Assembly: GCA_029210175.1 (NCBI GenBank)
Contig: JARGPL010000015.1
Span: 310,001 to 374,000, forward strand
Length of the DNA stretch: 64,000 bases
Direction of reading: 5' to 3'
From: Minwuia sp.
GTDB lineage: Bacteria; Pseudomonadota; Alphaproteobacteria; Minwuiales; Minwuiaceae
The position numbers were made by a program, and so were the translations under genes. Of this stretch, positions 63,943 through 64,000 are shown piece by piece. Under the pieces are notes generated by a model that ran no database searches, was not told the DNA's origin, and saw only the letters and a program-made list of their open reading frames with translations. The first letter of the stretch is position 1. Each line of letters begins with the position of its first letter.

Positions 63943-64000
63943 CCTGGCTGTCCCGTGTTTGCTGCCGGTGCCCTTTTGGCCGGAACGGATCAGAGGTCGG

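Noticed and set aside
1-64000. tRNA, rRNA, riboswitch or insertion sequence
   Set aside because: No tRNA T-loop pattern with acceptor stem, rRNA motif, known riboswitch core or transposase-like protein was seen by eye; a covariance-model search would be the decisive test.

Overview
The window looks like a chromosomal segment of a GC-rich, aerobic, Gram-negative alphaproteobacterium, probably Rhodospirillales-like. The clues are a petABC cytochrome bc1 operon next to hemF and trmL, TRAP transporters, a class V aminotransferase beside dapB, many acyl-CoA enzymes, and TPR proteins with NPGSAAAQRDLSVSLERLGD-type repeats. No rRNA, tRNA, CRISPR array, transposase or phage gene was seen.

Layout. 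1-8400: pmbA (cut by the left edge), a DMT permease, a short-chain dehydrogenase, a Bcr/CflA-type efflux pump, an M48 metalloprotease lipoprotein, a nuclease-fold protein divergent from a PagL-like lipid A deacylase, and a rhomboid protease. 8515-18269: an iron-type alcohol dehydrogenase, MarR, a YqaA/DedA-like protein, DinB, an acyl-CoA ligase, a large MscS channel, dapB, a PLP enzyme and a TPR lipoprotein. 18355-20154: lepA, apparently with a very short or no leader. 20155-22471: a more AT-rich accessory patch holding a three-gene, ATGA-coupled GMC oxidoreductase operon. 22472-33040: a secreted hypothetical protein, hemF, trmL, petABC, a membrane protein, then a tightly overlapping chain mtnP, apt, VOC protein, enoyl-CoA hydratase and sensor kinase. 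33050-37358: pheT, pheS, rplT and rpmI on the minus strand with a clear promoter. 37824-41500: two acetyltransferases and two related TPR proteins, one carrying a 144-bp tandem repeat.

41829-53859 is the most accessory stretch. A TauD-type dioxygenase is followed by a wrecked TRAP operon in which all three genes carry deletions, then a methyltransferase and a truncated ORF. After these comes an intact minus-strand locus: LysR, a DUF1445 protein (D-glutamate cyclase/hydro-lyase family), TRAP dctP, dctQ and dctM, and a 1194-residue 5-oxoprolinase/hydantoinase. Its content suggests uptake and breakdown of a D-glutamate/5-oxoproline type compound. A 27-bp repeat array that reiterates the 3' end of dctP fills the dctP-dctQ gap.

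53901-64000: mnmA, a thioesterase, and a coupled surface-sugar cassette (O-antigen ligase-like, CBS-DegT aminotransferase fusion, HpcH/HpaI aldolase, asparagine synthetase). Then come a gene under a strong Fur-box-like dyad, a 3-oxoadipyl-CoA-type thiolase, and collapsed remains of kynA and kynU. Two separate loci eroded by internal deletions suggest ongoing gene loss, although assembly error must be excluded.
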